Part shown: positions 9,534-17,777 of the stretch, piece after piece
Numbering within the stretch: position 1 is the first letter of the stretch
Layout: every line of letters begins with the position of its first letter
Assembly: GCF_020164435.1 (NCBI RefSeq)
Contig: NZ_JAIUDQ010000018.1
Span: forward strand, 1-64,000
Source of the DNA: Phyllobacterium lublinensis
Lineage (GTDB): Bacteria > Pseudomonadota > Alphaproteobacteria > Rhizobiales > Rhizobiaceae
DNA: 64,000 bases
Direction: 5' to 3'
Notes under the pieces: model-generated
What the model was told of the DNA's origin: nothing
Seen by the model: only the letters and a program-made list of their open reading frames with translations
Database searches by the model: none
Position numbers and translations under genes: made by a program

Positions 9534-10661
9534 ATGACGCGAAATCTAATGGGCGGCAAAGGCCGTTTCCTATGCGCCACGGCCATTCTGGCTATATTGG
9601 GCGGTGCGGCTAAGGCGGATGAGCCTTTCGACCTTAATGGCTTGATCGAAGCCGCAAGGAAAGAAAAGCCGATCACAGTTTACGACAGCACCGGCAAGAT
9701 CGTCGAAATGGCGGAGAACTTCGCCAAGAAATATGGACTTTCCGCCGAAGGCTCGAAAGTCAAGGCATCGGCACAGCTGGAAATGATCATTCGCGAGGCC
9801 CGTGCGAACAATATCCAGGGCGATGTATCAATCATCAGTGATGCGCCGGCCGCCATGGCCCAGCTCATTCCGCAGGGTTTTGCCGAGAGCTGGCTCCCGC
9901 CGGATCTCGCAGCGAGCATTGCCGCTGAATATCAGAACCCGCTGACGGTCGTGACCAGTGCGAACGTCTGGGCGTACAACACCGAGCTGTTCGACAAATG
10001 CCCCGTCGCCAATATCTGGGAACTGACTGAGCCGAAATGGAAGGGTAAGGTCGCCATGCAGGACCCACTCGGCAAGGCTTCCTATGTCGACTGGTTCAAT
10101 CAGATGGCCAAGCATGGCGACGACAAGATCGCAGCCGCGTACAAGGAGCTCTATGGTAAGGAACTCCAGACCGAAGAGACGAGCGCCACCGCCGCTTGGG
10201 TCAAGGCGCTGGCTGCCAATGCACCGCTTCTGACGGATGCAGACGCAGCGGCTGCCGAGGCCGTGGGCACGCCTGGAGAGTCCGAACCTTTCATGGGTCT
10301 GATCAGCTCGGCAAAATTCCGTGACAATGCAGACAAGGGAATGAAACTCGGCCTCTGCAAGGACCTGAAGCCTTGGCTGGGTTGGCTCTATCCAGGCGTT
10401 GGCCTGATCACCAAGGGAACCGACAGTCCCAATGCGGCCAAGCTCTTCATCCATTACGTCATGACCGCCGAGGGCATCGCGCCACAGGCGATCGACGGTA
10501 AGATGTCTACCAACTCGCAGGTCAGCCTTCCCGCCGACGAGCCTTCGGGAATCGGTGCCGTTCTCGCACAGGTCATGCCCTACAGCATGGCAACCAGCCT
10601 CGAAGACTGGGACGCGCGCGAAACCTGGCAGGACTTCTGGCGAGTAAATTATCAGAAATAA
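9534..10661 (+). CDS. ABC importer substrate-binding protein, paralogue 1
   Basis: A 375-residue periplasmic protein with a signal peptide ending at about AKA-28. It belongs to the extracellular binding-protein type that serves FbpB/AfuB permeases. The mature start (KPITVYDSTGKIVEMAENF) and the C-terminal WQDFWRVNYQK are shared with the two paralogues that follow. It is closer to paralogue 3 than to paralogue 2. A GGAGG box precedes the ATG. The tyrosine-rich iron site of ferric-binding proteins is not evident to me, and AfuA-like sugar-phosphate binding is an attractive alternative; the ligand remains an inference. Confidence 0.87.
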   Translation: MTRNLMGGKGRFLCATAILAILGGAAKADEPFDLNGLIEAARKEKPITVYDSTGKIVEMAENFAKKYGLSAEGSKVKASAQLEMIIREARANNIQGDVSIISDAPAAMAQLIPQGFAESWLPPDLAASIAAEYQNPLTVVTSANVWAYNTELFDKCPVANIWELTEPKWKGKVAMQDPLGKASYVDWFNQMAKHGDDKIAAAYKELYGKELQTEETSATAAWVKALAANAPLLTDADAAAAEAVGTPGESEPFMGLISSAKFRDNADKGMKLGLCKDLKPWLGWLYPGVGLITKGTDSPNAAKLFIHYVMTAEGIAPQAIDGKMSTNSQVSLPADEPSGIGAVLAQVMPYSMATSLEDWDARETWQDFWRVNYQK

Positions 10662-10684
10662 GTGACGGTCCCGGAGCAAACATC

Positions 10685-11824
10685 ATGATCCAAACCTGGC
10701 AAACAAAAAAGAGGTGGTGGCAGGTAGCCGCCTCCTCGCTGGCCCTGATCCTTTCTGGGATGCTCGGCAGTGCGACGCTTGCTGATGAGGCATTTAGCGT
10801 CGATGCTCTCGTTGAGGCAGCGAAGAAGGAGCCGCCCATCACGATCTATGCGGTCACCGGCAAGATAGTGGATACGGCTCAAGCCTTTACAGCCAAATAT
10901 GGCGTTCAGGCGAGTGCAAAGAAGGTGAACGAGGCGACCCAGGTCGAATTGATGATTCGCGAGAATCGGGCTGGCAATATTGTCGGTGACGTCAGCGTCG
11001 CAATCGACGTAGCTGCCGCGATGGGCGAACTCCTGCCGGAGGGCATCGTAACCAGCTGGACGCCCCCGGATATTGAGAGCGACATTCCGGAAAAACTGCG
11101 CAATCCACTGGTCGTCGTATCCGATGCCCATGTGTGGACCTACAACACCGAGAAATACAACGAGTGCCCGATCGACAACATCTGGCAGCTCACGGAACCG
11201 CAGTGGAAGGGCAAGCTCGCCATGCTCGACCTGTTTGACAAACCGCTCTATGCGGACTGGTTCAACCAGATCGAGATGCACCACGATGCGGATATTGCTA
11301 AGGCCTACCAAGACCTCTACGGCAAGAAGCTGGAGACCAGCGAGCGCAGCGCGACGGCTGCCTGGGTGAAGGCTTTTGCCGAAAACGCCCCCTTACTTTC
11401 TGACTCGTCAACTGTAGCGGAAGCAGCCGGCGCGCCGGGTCAGGCGGATCCCTTCTTCGTCATCACCTCGACAGCGAAATACCGGGACAACGAGGCGAAG
11501 GGGTTGAAGCTCGGCCTGTGCTCGGGCGTCCAGCCGTTCTCGGGCTTCCTCTATCCTGGCTTTGGCCTGATTGCCGGACAGACCAAGAGCCCCAATGCAG
11601 CCAGGCTCTTCGTACGTTACCTGATGACAGAAGAAGGAGTCGCGCCTCAGACTGCCGATGGCAAGATCTCCGGTAACGCCAAGATTGGTTTGCCTGGGGA
11701 TGAGCCCTCGGGGGTCGCCAACCACCTTAATGAGCTTATGGCCTTCGATGCCGCAACGGCTGCCGCCGACCTTGAGAAGCGGGAGGGTTGGCAGGATTTC
11801 TGGCGTGTGAACTATAAAAAATGA
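10685..11824 (+). CDS. ABC importer substrate-binding protein, paralogue 2 (divergent)
   Basis: A 379-residue periplasmic protein with a signal peptide ending at about TLA-33. It aligns end to end with its two neighbours but is the most divergent: the shared YDSTGKIVEMAE block reads YAVTGKIVDTAQ, and several positions around SDAHVWTYNTE differ. Such changes near the expected ligand pocket could mean a different ligand or affinity. It shares the C-terminal WQDFWRVNYKK. It begins 23 bases after paralogue 1, and its stop lies 44 bases before the preferred start of paralogue 3. Confidence 0.87.
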   Translation: MIQTWQTKKRWWQVAASSLALILSGMLGSATLADEAFSVDALVEAAKKEPPITIYAVTGKIVDTAQAFTAKYGVQASAKKVNEATQVELMIRENRAGNIVGDVSVAIDVAAAMGELLPEGIVTSWTPPDIESDIPEKLRNPLVVVSDAHVWTYNTEKYNECPIDNIWQLTEPQWKGKLAMLDLFDKPLYADWFNQIEMHHDADIAKAYQDLYGKKLETSERSATAAWVKAFAENAPLLSDSSTVAEAAGAPGQADPFFVITSTAKYRDNEAKGLKLGLCSGVQPFSGFLYPGFGLIAGQTKSPNAARLFVRYLMTEEGVAPQTADGKISGNAKIGLPGDEPSGVANHLNELMAFDAATAAADLEKREGWQDFWRVNYKK

Positions 11825-11868
11825 ACCGAGATAGGCGGGAGCCTACCTTTTCCGTGGGAGGAAAAACG

Positions 11869-12993
11869 ATGAAAAGAAACGAGCATATGACAGCGGCCAT
11901 TATGGCCCTCGGCTTGACGACCGGGATCTTCGTTGGTTCCGCCGGAGCGCAGGACGCCTTCGATCTCGATGCGTTGGTTGCCGCCGCCAAACAGGAAAAG
12001 CCAATCAATATTTACGACAGCACCGGCAAGATCGTTGAGATGGCAGAGAATTTCAGCGCCAAATACGGGCTGAAAGCGACAGGTATGAAGGTTTCGGCCA
12101 ACAGCCAACTCGAAATGATCATCCGCGAAAGTCAGGCGGGCAATGTGCAGGGCGATGTCGTGCTCATTACGGACGCGCCAGCGGCACTTGCCCAGCTACT
12201 GCCGGAGGAATTTGTCGAAAACTATCTGCCTGCCGACATGACTGCCAAGGTACCGGCACAGTTTCAAAACCCACTGGCAATCTCGACCAATGCCAACGTC
12301 TGGGCCTACAACACCGAGGTCTATGACAAATGCCCGGTTGCCAACATATGGGAACTGACGGAGCCCAAATGGAAGGGCAAGGTTGCGATGGTCGATCCGT
12401 TGACAAAAGGTAACTATACAGACTGGTTCAACCAGCTTGAAAAGCATGGCACCGAAAAGGTGGCCGCCGCTTATAAAGCTTATTTTGGCAAGGACATTGA
12501 GACGACCGATAAGAGTGCGGCCGCCGCTTGGATCAAGGCGCTTGCCCAGAACGCCCCACTGGCAACGGATGGCGACGATCCAGTTGCTGAAGCTGTGGGC
12601 GCGCCTGGCCAAAAGGAGCCCTTTTTTGGCTTGCTGAGCTCAGCCAAGTTTCGTGACAATGCGGACAAGGGGTACAAGCTCGGCATTTGCTCGAGCCTCG
12701 ATCCCTGGGTCGGCTGGAACTACATCAAGCTCGGCCTGATCGCTTCAAAGACGCAGAGTCCGAACACGGCGAAGCTCTTCATCCGGTACATCCTGACGGA
12801 AGAGGGGATCGCGCCGCAGATGAAGGATGGAAAGCTGCCGACCAATATCGACATCAAGATGCCTGAAGACGAACCGTCGGGCCTGATGAAGGTTGCTGAC
12901 AAGCTGCTGGGCTACGATTCCTCCACAGGTCTCGACGATTTCGACCGGCGCGAAGAATGGCAGGACTTTTGGCGCGTAAACTACAAGAAATGA
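11869..12993 (+). CDS. ABC importer substrate-binding protein, paralogue 3
   Basis: A 374-residue periplasmic protein with a signal peptide ending at about AGA-27, closely related to paralogue 1 (YDSTGKIVEMAENF, SANSQLEMIIRE, NVWAYNTE, WQDFWRVNYKK). The start at 11869 is chosen because GGGAGG lies eight bases upstream and it gives a normal signal peptide; an in-frame ATG at 11821 that overlaps the previous stop would add 16 residues in front of it. It is the last of three tandem binding proteins that probably share one permease and ATPase. Confidence 0.87.
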   Translation: MKRNEHMTAAIMALGLTTGIFVGSAGAQDAFDLDALVAAAKQEKPINIYDSTGKIVEMAENFSAKYGLKATGMKVSANSQLEMIIRESQAGNVQGDVVLITDAPAALAQLLPEEFVENYLPADMTAKVPAQFQNPLAISTNANVWAYNTEVYDKCPVANIWELTEPKWKGKVAMVDPLTKGNYTDWFNQLEKHGTEKVAAAYKAYFGKDIETTDKSAAAAWIKALAQNAPLATDGDDPVAEAVGAPGQKEPFFGLLSSAKFRDNADKGYKLGICSSLDPWVGWNYIKLGLIASKTQSPNTAKLFIRYILTEEGIAPQMKDGKLPTNIDIKMPEDEPSGLMKVADKLLGYDSSTGLDDFDRREEWQDFWRVNYKK

Positions 12994-13062
12994 TCCCTCT
13001 CCGGTTCGGCGTGGGACTCCTCCGCGCCGGCCGTGTCTCGAACCGACAAACTGGACAGATCG

Positions 13063-13971
13063 ATGCAAAGCCTCTCACCCAAAATCAACTCCGTAACAGC
13101 CGAGGCGATGTCCCGGTCGACGCGACTAATGGACATCACTAAATCCGCCGCGCTCGCCGTCCGCGCCCCCCTTCTCGAGGCTTTCCGCTCGGACATGTCG
13201 ATTGACTACAAGGTGGATCTCCACGATATCGTCACTATACACGACAAGCGAGCAGAGACGACCATCCGCAACTTCATCCTGGATCACGAACCCAATTCGG
13301 CCATCATGGGTGAGGAAGGCGGCCAGATCGGCAACGGTGAGATCCAGTGGTACGTAGATCCGATAGACGGGACCGCTAATTTTGCCCGCGGCCTTGCCTT
13401 CTGGTGCATCTCGATCGCCGCTGTGATCGACAGCAATGTCGTAGCCGGTGCGATCTATGATCCGGTCGCCGATCTGATGTTCGCTGCAGACCTCAAAGCC
13501 TCCTATCTGAACGGAGCGCCGCTCCACTCCCGCTCCGTCGCGGAGGAAACGCGAGCTACCCTGATCACGGGCTATCCGGTATCGCGAGATTTCCGGCTCG
13601 ATGGACGCGATTTTGCGCTGGCCAATCTGGGCGAGCTTGTCGAAACGTTCTCGACGCTAAGGCGGCCAGGAAGCGCTGCGCTTAGCATTGCCCATGTTGC
13701 AGCGGGATGGACGGACGCGGCGACAGGTTTTGGCGTCAATGCCTGGGACGTGGCGGCTGCCACTCTTATCCTTAAAAATGCCGGCGGCCAGTATGAGCCT
13801 CTAACCCTCGGCAAAGTGGCGGAAGGTTCGGCCGATTTTCTTTGCCCGGGCTATATTGCAACGGGTGAGGGCGCGAATTATCCGACACTGGAGCGGGTCG
13901 CGCGATCCATTTCTCAAACTCGCATTGCGAAAGCCGTGCAGCAGCTAGATCAGAAATCAGTCCGCGCCTGA
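13063..13971 (+). CDS. inositol monophosphatase family protein (copy 2)
   Basis: A ~302-residue Mg2+-dependent phosphatase with GEEGG (83-87), the metal motif DPIDGT (99-104) and NAWDVAA near the C-terminus. It is related to the protein at 122-970, sharing the unusual DG-TANFARG wording. It follows the binding proteins and precedes a second DSP-type phosphatase, so the phosphatase pair found at the left edge of the locus is repeated here. No convincing ribosome binding site marks the start: ATG 13063, GTG 13033 and ATG 13108 are all possible. I infer intracellular dephosphorylation of the imported compound. Confidence 0.83.
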   Translation: MQSLSPKINSVTAEAMSRSTRLMDITKSAALAVRAPLLEAFRSDMSIDYKVDLHDIVTIHDKRAETTIRNFILDHEPNSAIMGEEGGQIGNGEIQWYVDPIDGTANFARGLAFWCISIAAVIDSNVVAGAIYDPVADLMFAADLKASYLNGAPLHSRSVAEETRATLITGYPVSRDFRLDGRDFALANLGELVETFSTLRRPGSAALSIAHVAAGWTDAATGFGVNAWDVAAATLILKNAGGQYEPLTLGKVAEGSADFLCPGYIATGEGANYPTLERVARSISQTRIAKAVQQLDQKSVRA

Positions 13972-14038
13972 GTAGGCTGAGCGATTGCCTAAACTTGGAA
14001 TAGCGCCGACCCGCAGATCGGCGATACGGAGAAATGAT

Positions 14039-14665
14039 ATGCAGCAACTCGATCGGGGAATCGCCCAGCAACCGGAATCAAATGAACTGCCCAAACTCAG
14101 TCTCATTTACGAGCGGCACCCGCTCTACGGGGTTGATCTCTTCATTTCCGGCAAGGAAGGCGCGAGCGACCTCAAGCTCCTGCGCCGCAACGGCATCACC
14201 ACGGTGGTCAATTGCGCCGTCAATCTGGACTTCAATTTCGTTCAGCAGCCGCAGGTGGTCTCGGATCATGAAGGCAGCCTATATGGACCCGGCGAAATCC
14301 GCTACTACAAGATCGGCCTGATTGATGGCGCCGGAAATCCCGAGACTCAAATGGTTGCGGCCCATTACATCTTGCGCGCCGCGCTGGAGCAGGTCCTGCC
14401 GAACAAACCTTCCTATCCACGGCGGGAGCGAGGCAGCGTGTTGATCAATTGCCGCGGCGGCCGATCCCGCTCTGTCGCCGTTGTGGCGCTCTTTCTGCAT
14501 CTCACCCTCCCGGGAGAATTCCCCACACTTGACGAGGCGATTGGCTTCGTTCGCGTGCGGCGGGAACTGCCGGAAAACGAATGGTACAAAGCACCAAAAC
14601 CTGTACTCGCTGATGCCGCACGCCGTGCAGCGGGATGGATCAGGACAATCGACGGCAATCAATAG
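14039..14665 (+). CDS. dual-specificity-type (PTP superfamily) phosphatase, copy 2
   Basis: A 208-residue paralogue of the protein at 1027-1635. The P-loop is NCRGGRSRS (137-145) with Cys138 and Arg144 of the CX5R core. As in copy 1, Asn replaces the usual His before the catalytic Cys, so the change is conserved rather than a random lesion. The DSP-like 'NGITTVVNCAVNLDFNF' segment and an Asp in GLIDGAGN are kept. ATG 14039 is preceded by GGAGA at the right distance; an in-frame ATG at 13985 is less likely. It closes the importer operon. Confidence 0.8.
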   Translation: MQQLDRGIAQQPESNELPKLSLIYERHPLYGVDLFISGKEGASDLKLLRRNGITTVVNCAVNLDFNFVQQPQVVSDHEGSLYGPGEIRYYKIGLIDGAGNPETQMVAAHYILRAALEQVLPNKPSYPRRERGSVLINCRGGRSRSVAVVALFLHLTLPGEFPTLDEAIGFVRVRRELPENEWYKAPKPVLADAARRAAGWIRTIDGNQ

Positions 14666-14790
14666 GCGCTGGGTTGTCAGTGGCATTGAATGCCATTCCT
14701 ATGCTCGACCCCAGTCTGCCTGATAGCTAGCCGCGATAGGTGTTCTTGAATTTGCAGATTGATAAGCAGCTTTGGGAGAAGAGGAACACC

Positions 14791-15108
14791 GTGAAATCCA
14801 GATCGTGCTTACAACCGCCGGGGTCGATCGTCGAATTAAAATTCTTGATTGCTTCCGGGAAGGTCACGCTTCCGGCAAAGCTCGCTGTCCTCACCAGAGC
14901 GATGCTTGAGCGACCGGACTCCGCTGCCTTTGATAGCGCTAATACTCTCGCGCGCAGATGTGGTGTTTCCCCGACAACGGTGCATCGTCTGCCCAGCATG
15001 CTGGGGTTTCGATCGCTTGGGCATCTGCGGTTTTTTTTCAGAGAAGAGCTGCGCCGGCATGGCGCGAGCAAGAGCCGCCGAAAACATCAGCATCAGATAG
15101 TATCGTGA
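14791..15108 (+). CDS. RpiR/MurR-type HTH domain protein lacking the SIS domain
   Basis: About 105 residues that match only the N-terminal helix-turn-helix domain of RpiR/MurR regulators (segment TLARRCGVSPTTVHRLPSMLGFRSLGHLRFFF). Full-length family members have a further ~200-residue SIS domain that binds a phosphosugar; nothing like it follows in any frame I examined. It is either a stand-alone DNA-binding protein or a remnant. GTG 14791 is preceded by GAGG; a TTG at 14740 is an alternative start. It lies 125 bases past the organophosphate locus. Confidence 0.55.
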   Translation: MKSRSCLQPPGSIVELKFLIASGKVTLPAKLAVLTRAMLERPDSAAFDSANTLARRCGVSPTTVHRLPSMLGFRSLGHLRFFFREELRRHGASKSRRKHQHQIVS

Positions 15109-15492
15109 AGTCTAGTTGTTTTGAGTGTTCCGTATAGGAACTGTTGAGGCGATGGCGAGTGTCGGACAAATGACGAGTTCGGCAATTTCATTTGCTGCGA
15201 TGTCCCGTGTGCGACCTAGCAATGGAGCCGACAGTCATGTGAACCGCTGTAACAGCGTTGATTCCGTGGTGGCTAGCAAACGTCCAGCCTGCACACATGC
15301 CCCTCGGATGCATCGGTCTCTGATATACGTTGGTTATACGCCTCCTAGACCACGGTGTGATTACGTCTCCATTGCGAATGGAGATAATGATCCACATCGA
15401 AAAGCTACAGTCAGGAGGAGAGGGCCATGAATACGGACAATACCTCGCACCCCGGTAGATCGAAATGAGCGGCCGACGGTATGGAGGCGATG
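15109..15492. other. intergenic region with a palindrome before the nitroreductase
   Basis: I see no credible gene in about 380 bases. A 19-bp inverted repeat with perfect 8-bp arms (tctccatt-gcg-aatggaga) lies at 15366-15384, about 110 bases before the nitroreductase start. It is a candidate operator for a regulator encoded elsewhere. Confidence 0.35.
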
Positions 15493-16158
15493 ATGGACGT
15501 ATATGAGGCTGTCACAAGTCGACGGGCTGTGCGCGGATTCAAGGACGAGCCTGTGTCGAGGCAGCTGCTCGAGCGCGTGTTGTCCGCCGCATCTTGGTCG
15601 CCGTCCGGATCGAACATCCAGCCATGGTATACCTACGTGGTGACGGGCGCGCCGCTGGCCGAGCTCAAGACGAACGCCGTCGAGCGTGTGGCCCATGGCG
15701 ACCCCTGGGACAAGCGGCAGTACAAGATGTACCCGACCGTGCTAAAGTCCCCATACGCGGAGCGCCGATCCGCCTTCGGCAAGGAGCGCTACAGCGCGCT
15801 CGGCATTGCACGCGAGGATTGGGAGGCGCGGCAGCGGGCAGCGATCGCCAACTGGAACTGTTTCGGCGCGCCCGTCGCCCTGTTTTGCTACATCGACCGC
15901 GACTTGGGGAGGCCCCAATGGGCCGATGTCGGCATGTATCTGCAGACCATCATGCTGTTGCTCCGCGCGGAAGGATTGCACAGTTGCACGCAGATGGCGT
16001 GGTCGCAAGTTCGCGAGACGGTCGCTGAGGTCCTGTCGCCCCCGGACGAACTCATCCTCTTCTGCGGCATGTCGATCGGGTACGAGGACCCTGCAGTCCG
16101 TACCGCCCGTACAGGTCGCGCTCCGCTTGACGAGACGGTCACCTTCTTCGGCGATTAG
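15493..16158 (+). CDS. nitroreductase family protein
   Basis: A 221-residue FMN-dependent nitroreductase-fold enzyme. The N-terminal block EAVTSRRAVRGFKDEPV and the SGSNIQPWYTYVV segment are the usual FMN-binding regions, and a late segment (SIGYEDP) is typical. Such enzymes reduce nitro groups or quinones with NAD(P)H. Several ATGs are clustered at the start; 15493 lies five bases after a GGAGG box. It is followed 45 bases later by an NADPH-dependent FMN reductase, a natural partner in redox chemistry. Confidence 0.88.
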   Translation: MDVYEAVTSRRAVRGFKDEPVSRQLLERVLSAASWSPSGSNIQPWYTYVVTGAPLAELKTNAVERVAHGDPWDKRQYKMYPTVLKSPYAERRSAFGKERYSALGIAREDWEARQRAAIANWNCFGAPVALFCYIDRDLGRPQWADVGMYLQTIMLLLRAEGLHSCTQMAWSQVRETVAEVLSPPDELILFCGMSIGYEDPAVRTARTGRAPLDETVTFFGD

Positions 16159-16203
16159 CGGCTTGCGCTCAAAGGCAAGAGACCCTCTTTATTGGAGAAC
16201 GCT

Positions 16204-16776
16204 ATGACTACACATAAGGTTGGCTATTTCATCGGCAGCCTCGCCAAGGGCTCGATCAATCGCAAGCTTGCCAATGCGTTGGTGCGGTTAGCACCGCCGG
16301 AACTTGAGATGTCGGAGATATCCTTCAAGGACCTGCCACTCTACAGCTACGATTATGACGCCGACTACCCTCCGGCTGGCAAGGCATTCAAGGCCGCAAT
16401 AGCGGCCGTCGACGCCGTGCTGTTCGTCACGCCCGAATACAATCGATCTATCCCAGGCGGGCTGAAAAATGCAATCGACTGGGCGAGCCGCCCTTACGGC
16501 ACCAACTCGTTCACACGCAAGCCGTCAGCGGTGATCGGCACTTCCCCGGGGATGATAGGCACAGCAGTTGCGCAGCAGAATTTGCGCAGCGTGCTTAGTT
16601 TCTGCAACTCTCCCCAGATGAATGCCCCAGAAGCCTATATCCAGTTCACACCTGGGCTGATCACCGATAACGGCGAGGTCACGAACGACACCACCGCCGA
16701 TTTCCTTCGCACTTTCATGCAGGACTTCCATGTCTTCATCGCAAGGGTTCGCTCAGTGCTGCCGAAAGACGCGTAG
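16204..16776 (+). CDS. NADPH-dependent FMN reductase (flavodoxin-fold)
   Basis: A 190-residue flavodoxin-like reductase. The family signature TPEYNRSIPGGLKNAIDW is complete, as is the N-terminal phosphate-binding segment GSLAKGSINRKLA. It reduces FMN or quinones with NADPH in the cytoplasm. ATG 16204 follows a GGAG box; a TTG at 16192 also in frame overlaps that box. It is probably co-transcribed with the nitroreductase. Confidence 0.9.
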   Translation: MTTHKVGYFIGSLAKGSINRKLANALVRLAPPELEMSEISFKDLPLYSYDYDADYPPAGKAFKAAIAAVDAVLFVTPEYNRSIPGGLKNAIDWASRPYGTNSFTRKPSAVIGTSPGMIGTAVAQQNLRSVLSFCNSPQMNAPEAYIQFTPGLITDNGEVTNDTTADFLRTFMQDFHVFIARVRSVLPKDA

Positions 16777-17129
16777 AGGCATCACGGCGAAAGTCTCTAA
16801 ACCGTACGGTACCTCCGACGAACCATGGCTCTTCTCCGACAATCCTGGTCGGCACAGGCGATGTCATTCAGGATTTGAGATCTGGTGGTTCTTCTATCTG
16901 GTTCCAGATTAATGCATCCGGGAGCTCTTCTCGAGATGTGATCCATCCCGCACGTTCCGGCAGCGCCTGCTGAGCATGCGGGATGCGATGCAACGAGCGG
17001 ACGAATGTTTGACGACCCCGAATGCGAGGGTGTCATGCCGCTGGAGACATGAACGGCCTCAGAATTATTGGCGAACGATTGCTGAAGCAACACACGCGTT
17101 CCAATCGGGCCCGCAGGACAGGAGGTATG
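16777..17129. other. intergenic region with a long hairpin
   Basis: No gene is evident in about 350 bases. Arms CATCCCGCA (16944-16952) and TGCGGGATG (16977-16985) can pair, with a smaller CAGC/GCTG hairpin inside. There is no following T-run, so it may be a weak terminator or simply a structured spacer. Confidence 0.3.
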
Positions 17130-17777
17130 ATGAAAGTCATTGTCTTTGGTGCAACAGGATCCACAGGGCGCCTCGTCGTAGAGTCCGCCTTGTCTGCGGG
17201 TCACCTCGTCACAGCCTTTGTCCGTGAGCCAAATCGAATGTCCCTGACACACCCACACCTCCGAATCGTCAAAGGAGATGCAATGGATTTTGGCACTGTA
17301 GCACCTGCAATCCCGGGTGCTGATGCCATTATCTGCACCTTGGGGCCGATACCCCAGGCGAAAGAAGATTTGGGTCGACGCCAGCTTGGTGTTCCGGTGA
17401 GTTCGGTGGGCACCAAGAACATTCTGGCAGCCATGCCTCATGGGCGAGGCCGACTTGTTGTCCTGAGTTCGGTCAGTGTTGGCGAGAGCTACGCCACGGG
17501 AAGCTTCGGTGCAGGCTTTCTCGTCAAACTCGCACTTAAAAAGGTCATGGCAGATAAGGAGGAGCAAGAAGCGGCCGTTCGGCAAAGCGATTGCGACTGG
17601 ACAATCATTCGTCCAGCAACGTTGACGTTCAAGCCTCGTCGCGGAAACCTGAGGGCAGGAACAGATCTGAGTTGGCACATCACATCGACGGCGACGCGTG
17701 CGGACGTAGCTGACTATATGGTGAAGATTCTTGATGACCCCACGGCTTTCAAGAAGGCCATAACGCTTCGCAACTAA
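17130..17777 (+). CDS. NAD(P)H-binding atypical short-chain reductase
   Basis: A 215-residue Rossmann protein of the NAD(P)-binding/NmrA-like group. It opens with the dinucleotide motif GATGSTG and carries the IIRPATLT segment typical of these proteins. The active-site Tyr-x3-Lys of classical SDRs is not obvious, as is usual in this subgroup. ATG 17130 lies four bases after GGAGG. With the nitroreductase and FMN reductase it makes up a small redox cluster; the substrate is unknown. Confidence 0.82.
   Translation: MKVIVFGATGSTGRLVVESALSAGHLVTAFVREPNRMSLTHPHLRIVKGDAMDFGTVAPAIPGADAIICTLGPIPQAKEDLGRRQLGVPVSSVGTKNILAAMPHGRGRLVVLSSVSVGESYATGSFGAGFLVKLALKKVMADKEEQEAAVRQSDCDWTIIRPATLTFKPRRGNLRAGTDLSWHITSTATRADVADYMVKILDDPTAFKKAITLRN

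Noticed and set aside
9828..10679. An open frame of about 283 codons antisense to the first binding protein
   Set aside because: It is opposite a clear gene with signal peptide and paralogues, and its protein has no recognisable domain.
6508..12993. Iron(III) importer as default name for the ABC system
   Set aside because: The fold class fits, but five phosphatases, a phosphate transporter and a LacI regulator around it point to a phosphorylated organic ligand; I therefore leave the ligand open.
15125..15430. A 101-codon open frame before the nitroreductase
   Set aside because: No ribosome binding site, no domain, and it runs over the inverted repeat at 15366-15384.
16797..17678. A 293-codon open frame antisense to the NAD(P)-binding reductase
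   Set aside because: Its translation is rich in Cys, Arg and Ser without motifs and lies opposite a gene with a clear GATGSTG motif.
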